NCBI GenBank assembly: GCA_037976565.1
Contig: CP137666.1
Span: forward strand, 54,711,271-54,775,270
Direction: 5' to 3'
Origin: Mesocentrotus franciscanus
Taxonomy: Eukaryota > Echinodermata > Echinoidea > Camarodonta > Strongylocentrotidae
DNA: 64,000 nucleotides
Shown: positions 59,790 through 64,000 of the stretch, in pieces
Layout: the number at the start of each line of letters is the position of its first letter
Numbering within the stretch: position 1 is the stretch's first letter
Notes under the pieces: generated by a model
Database searches by the model: none
Told to the model about the DNA's origin: nothing
Seen by the model: the letters and a program-made list of their open reading frames with translations, nothing else
Position numbers and translations under genes: made by a program

Positions 59790-60917
59790 CAGGCGCGGAT
59801 CTACGGGGGCAAAGTGCAAATATTGTAAGAAGATATTCAACTCATCTGGTAACTTAACCAAACACATTATAACTCTGGATATAAATGTGTATTAAACTGT
59901 TACTTGATTTAAAAGACGTTATCATGCACTGCTTTTTATGGTCTCCATTGTGTTAGTAGATGCCAGGAAAACATCACTTACGGGCCGGGGGGTTCAAAAT
60001 AGCCCCCAAAAAAAAAAATCGCCTCGCCGCATCGTCATTGGGTCAAACAGATACTGTTAAAAATGTTACTTGATTTAAAAGACGTTATCATGCACTGCTT
60101 TTTATGGTCATCATTGTGTTAGTAGATGCCAGGAAAACATCACTTACGGGGTTCAAAATAGCCCCCAAATCGCCTCGCCGCTACGCGGCTCGTGGACTCA
60201 CTGGGTCAAATAGATACTGTTAAAAATGTTACTTGATTTAAAAGACGTTATCATGCACTGCTTTTTATGGTCTCCATTGTGTTAGTAGATGCCAGGAAAA
60301 CATCACTTACGGGGTTCAAAATAGCCCCCCAAAAAAAAAAAATCGCCTCGCCGCATCGTCATTGGGTCAAACAGATACTGTTAAAAATGTTACTTGATTT
60401 AAAAGACGTTATCATGCACTGCTTTTTATGGTCATCATTGTGTTAGTAGATGCCAGGAAAACATCACTTACGGGGTTCAAAATAGCCCCCAAAATCGCCT
60501 CGCCGCTACGCGGCTCGTGGACTCACTGGGTCAAATAGATACTGTTAAAAATGTTACTTGATTTAAAAGACGTTATCATGCACTGCTTTTATGGTCTCCA
60601 TTGTGTTAGTAGATGCCAGGAAAACATCACTTACGGGGTTCAAAATACCCCCCAAAAAAAAAAAAAAAAAAAAAAAAAATCGCCTCGCCGCATCGTCATT
60701 GGGTCAAACAGATACTGTTAAAAATGTTACTTGATTTAAAAAGACGTTATCATGCACTGCTTTTTATGGTCATCATTGTGTTAGTAGATGCCAGGAAAAC
60801 ATCACTTACGGGGGTTCAAAATAGCACCAAAAAAATTGCCTCGCCGCTTCGCGGCTCGTGGACGATGCTCCGCATCGTCATTCGGTCAACCCCTGGCAAA
60901 AGCTAGATCCGCCCCTG
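59790..60917. mobile_element. Nested hAT-like element carrying a zinc-finger gene end and tandem units
   Basis: Ends CAGGCGCGGATCTA and TAGATCCGCCCCTG form inverted repeats. It interrupts a GCCAGTGTCATGAAT unit of the host element. Inside are a partial C2H2 finger (59812-59895) and six ~163-bp units with TTACTTGATTTAAAAGACG. Confidence 0.75.
59812..59895 (+). pseudogene. Captured last C2H2 zinc finger with stop
   Basis: Reads [18 protein letters not shown], then TAA after 27 residues; the TGEKP linker is missing. Close match to the fragments at 62296-62406 and 62554-62664. Confidence 0.75.
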
Positions 60918-61295
60918 AGTGTCATGAATATGGTATCAAAATATGCTCATCTGACCGTAATTAAATGCCCATACCCTGAGCTTTCGGTGACTCTGCCCTT
61001 GACCCCTGCCGGGGCTTTGCCCCTAGACCCACGCCAATTTACACTACGCTCTACCTGATCGTAAATACTTTGGCCCCCCCCACCCACTTTGAAAAACGTT
61101 CAGCGGGGCCTGCATGTAAGAGTGGGGTGCCTTGCGGATTGTTTGTCTGCCAGCCCCCCCAAACTTTTTTGCTCATTACGCCACTGGATAGTGTGGTAGT
61201 GAAATTTTTCTTCCTCTGCATTGTGTGGATATTTTGCCTTTGAGTGTAATGACCTCGAGGGCATTTTTATCATATTTTCAAAATTTTAAGCATTA

Positions 61296-61490
61296 CAAGA
61301 TATCTACAGTATCTATCTAAGTCAACATCTCTCCATTTCACTTCTTCTGCCATTCTGGTGCACTCTTGCAGTTTTAGTCCACTCCAGTTCTTGACATTCT
61401 CTTCCCAGTTGATTCTGGGTCTCCCAAGGTCTAGTTCCTCCACTCTTCCCTCTAACACATCCTTTAAGAGGCTTTGGTGCCTTTTAAAAT
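61296..61490 (-). pseudogene. LINE 3' coding fragment in intron 9 of copy 2
   Basis: The minus frame reads LGRPRINWEENVKNW and LQECTRMAEEVKWRDV, the C-terminal GRPR..W / W..L motif of non-LTR ORF2 proteins, followed by short TATC repeats. It replaces about 350 bp that copy 1 keeps. Confidence 0.7.
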
Positions 61491-61548
61491 GACCAAAGTT
61501 TGAGGCATTTCATTATGTGGCTAAATGTAAAGTGTTATGTATTTTCAG

Positions 61549-61644
61549 GTTTGGAAGCTTCAAGGAGAAGGTCATATACAGATAGTTGAAGGGAAGCAGG
61601 CCATCACATCATCAAGACGATGGGCAAGATATGGTTATCTTACA
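61549..61644 (+). CDS. Copy 2 exon 10
   Basis: 96 nt, identical protein to copy 1 exon 10 (GTG to GTT at the first codon is synonymous). The following exon would lie just past position 64000. Confidence 0.87.
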
Positions 61645-62256
61645 GTAAGTTAGCTATTGATTTGGGTTACAGGCAGGGCTTCACACTCACTTTTTCTGCA
61701 GGGGATCTGAATTAAACTTCTTAGGGTTTTATGTGTGAGCCTTATATATACATTTTGAAATTTAGGGTGCCTGATAGTAAGCCCTGGATACAACAAGAGT
61801 TTGGCATATAAACTTTTTAGAATACTTCTTGAAATACCCTTGACCTTCATTCTGTACACCAACAATTTCATTAGTAGGTTGTGTTTATATCTTGTACATC
61901 AAAATATACTCTGTCCCTGTTTTCCCCATATTATAATGAATATACCATTACTGGTGTGTGGCCTATATTCAAGAGACAATCTTGTGGTTGCCTTCCCTAA
62001 GCCTTGTCTGTACAAGACACGCTAAACCACCATAAAGATCTCCAAACTAAAAAGAAAAGAAAAAGAAGCAGAAAAAACAAAAAACAGAATGAAATGTGTG
62101 CTTCAATTTTCTGTATCTTTTTTTTGTCTGTGTGTGTGCCGCCAGGTGCGGATCCACAGGGTGGGGGCCAATGGGCCCGGCCCCCCCCAAAAAAAAAAGG
62201 GGGAAAAAAGAAGAAAAAAGGAGAAAAAGGAGAAAAGGGAGAAAGGAGAAAAATAG

Positions 62257-62406
<150 letters not shown>

Positions 62407-62553
62407 ACTGTTACTTGATTTAAAAGACGTTATCATGCAATGGGGCCCCCAAAAAGGAAAAAAGAAGAAAAAAAGGAGAAAAAGGAGAAAAGGGAGAAAG
62501 GAGAAAAAATAGTGCTCTACCCCCTGGGCCGCCAAAAAATTAAAAAAAAAGAA

Positions 62554-62664
62554 AGAACGCACACTGGAGAGAAACCTTTCAAGTGCAATTATTGTAAGAA
62601 GATATTCAACTCATCTGGTAACTTAACCAAACACATGATAATTCTGGATATAACTGTTTATTAA
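62554..62664 (+). pseudogene. Captured C2H2 zinc finger with TGEKP linker and stop (second)
   Basis: Same peptide as 62296-62406, preceded by the same GGGCCGCCAAAAA segment, so the piece was duplicated inside the element. Confidence 0.82.
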
Positions 62665-63300
62665 ACTGTTACTTGATTTAAAAAGACGTTATCATGCACT
62701 GCTTTTTATGGTCTCCATTGTGTTAGTAGATGCCAGGAAAACATTACTTACGGGGTTCAGAATAGCCCCCAAAAAAAATTGCCTCGCCGCTACGTGACTA
62801 GTGGACGATGCTCTGCATCGTCATTGGGTCAAACTGTTTAAACTGTTACTTGATTTAATTAAAAAGACGTTATCATGCATTGCTTTTTATGGTCACCATT
62901 GTGTTAGTAGATGCCAGGAAAACATCACTGACGGGGGTTCAAAATAGCCCCCAAAAAAAGAATCGCCTCGCCGCTACGGCTCGTGGACGATGCTCTGCAT
63001 CGTCATTGGGTCAAACCGTCTAAACTGTTACTTGATTTAAAAGGATGTTATCATGCACTGCTTTTTATGGTCTCCATTGTGTTAGTAGATGCCAGGAAAC
63101 ATCACTGACGGGGGTTCAAAATAGCCCCCCAAAAATCGCTTCAACGCTACGCGGCTCGTGGACGATGCTCCGCATCGCCATGGAGTCAAACTGTTTGAAC
63201 TATTACTTGATTTAAAAAGACGTTATCATGCACTGTTTTTATGGTCTCCATTGTGTTAGTAGATGCCAGGAAAACATCATTTACGGGGTTCAAAATAGCA
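62665..63300 (+). repeat. Tandem ~170-bp units derived from the zinc-finger 3' flank
   Basis: About four units starting TTACTTGATTTAA and ending in GCTACGCGGCTCGTGG-type text; the same units fill 59896-60890. Confidence 0.8.
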
Positions 63301-64000
63301 CCCCAAAAAAATAAAAATTAAAAAAATAAAAAAATCAAAATTGGGCCCCCCTCTCCTGCCGCCGGCTGGATCCGCCCCTGTGTGCCGCAGCAGGTTTTTA
63401 AGGTAGTTTATTTTGTCCTGTGTGAACTGAATTTTTTTGTGATCATTATGAGGCTGTTTGCCTGTTTGCATTGAATTTTGTTGAATTTTCACATAGTGGA
63501 TCTAAAGAACATAAAATGTAGTGTTGTATCATATTTGTTACCTGGGCATTTTATTCTTGCTTTAATTTGAGAACTGATTTTGGACTTTGACCAGATCTAC
63601 TTAAAAACTGAACATAAAACTAGAGTTAGGTTTATTACTGTAGGCCAAATTATGATGTTATTGTTCTTGACATATACTGTGTGAGCTTCTTGTGATGAAC
63701 TGCTGAGGTTTAGGAAATGTTTTAAACTACTCAAATCAATCCATCTTCAATAAAATAATTGGTATTAAATACCGGTACTGTATACTTCCAATCTTTTTTT
63801 AATGATATTGCTTCTGTATTTCCATACACTTAAAACCTTCCAAGCAATGAGAATATCATTCATGTATGGTAATGCTACCAAATGAATGATAGGTAGTATG
63901 TCAGGAGAAATAGTTATAATTTAAAGATGAGATAGTGAACTGAGAATATAACATGCAGATGATATCCATTTAGTTCTTGAATTCATCTGTAATACCGTTT

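Larger units (their letters stand above)
58244..61186. mobile_element. hAT-like composite element, 2.94 kb, in intron 9 of copy 2
   Basis: Ends CACTGGCGTACT and (inverted) CAGTGGCGTAAT, flanked by a perfect 8-bp duplication GATAGTGT at 58236-58243 and 61187-61194. Copy 1 has a single GATAGTGT at the same intron position (6855-6870). The left half consists of GA-rich blocks with GGGCCTTGC boxes, then CCTGAGCTTC / GGGGGCTCCGCCCC units, as in 19233-20707. A second hAT-like element is nested at 59790-60917. No transposase. Confidence 0.88.

Noticed and set aside
60613..61058. Open frames across the tandem units
   Set aside because: They cross poly-A runs and repeat units derived from a 3' UTR; no protein signature.
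61801..62025. Open frame shared by the intron after exon 10 in both copies (also 7618-7803)
   Set aside because: Conserved only because the introns are near identical; no homology, and different start contexts in the two copies.

Overview
This is eukaryotic, intron-rich, AT-rich animal DNA. Exons are short with GT/AG introns, there are no operons, and the space between genes is filled with remnants of DNA transposons, LINEs and LTR elements. Two features suggest a marine deuterostome, most likely an echinoderm such as a sea urchin. One is the frequent palindrome TACATGTA. The other is a foldback element built on 15-bp tandem units, the architecture described for sea-urchin TU elements. The taxon is an inference.

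One host gene is recognisable, present twice on the + strand. Copy 1 covers 1-8795 (11 coding exons, the first cut by the window edge). Copy 2 covers 46055 to beyond the right edge (10 exons visible, the last outside). Combining exon 1 of copy 2 with exons 2-11 of copy 1 gives a predicted protein of about 521 residues: an N-terminal membrane anchor, a DUF2064/TIGR04282 nucleotide-sugar-transferase-like domain, then a family-2 glycosyltransferase of the TIGR04283 type. In bacteria these two families are separate proteins annotated with arsenosugar biosynthesis (older name: rSAM/selenodomain-associated transferases 1 and 2). Here they are fused in one spliced animal gene. Copy 2 carries three 1-nt coding deletions, each in a homopolymer, and a D-to-N change in the PYGDQ motif. 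It is either a decaying duplicate or an uncollapsed second haplotype with sequencing errors.

The two copies also serve as natural empty/filled-site comparisons that define several insertions: a 599-bp TA-flanked element (only copy 1), a 158-bp MITE (only copy 1), a 5.4-kb Ty3/gypsy-like element (only copy 2), and two hAT-like elements with perfect 8-bp target duplications (only copy 2). One hAT-like element carries two copies of the last finger and stop codon of a C2H2 zinc-finger gene.

The 37 kb between the copies holds, in order: 3' flank and MITEs (8.8-16.1 kb); a 6.96-kb foldback element with an 8-bp target duplication (16177-23138) containing a nested hAT-like element; a 5.25-kb element with inverted ends rich in ATCGATTTTA (23511-28763); minisatellite arrays (29.76-32.3 kb); a 2.6-kb element made of palindromic TTCTATAGAA units (33.67-36.3 kb); LINE fragments in opposite orientations around a 2.7-kb inverted-repeat element (37.1-42.1 kb); a gypsy integrase fragment (42.9-43.3 kb); and a 12-unit tandem array of about 160 bp ending just upstream of copy 2. 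No tRNA, rRNA or CRISPR locus was seen.
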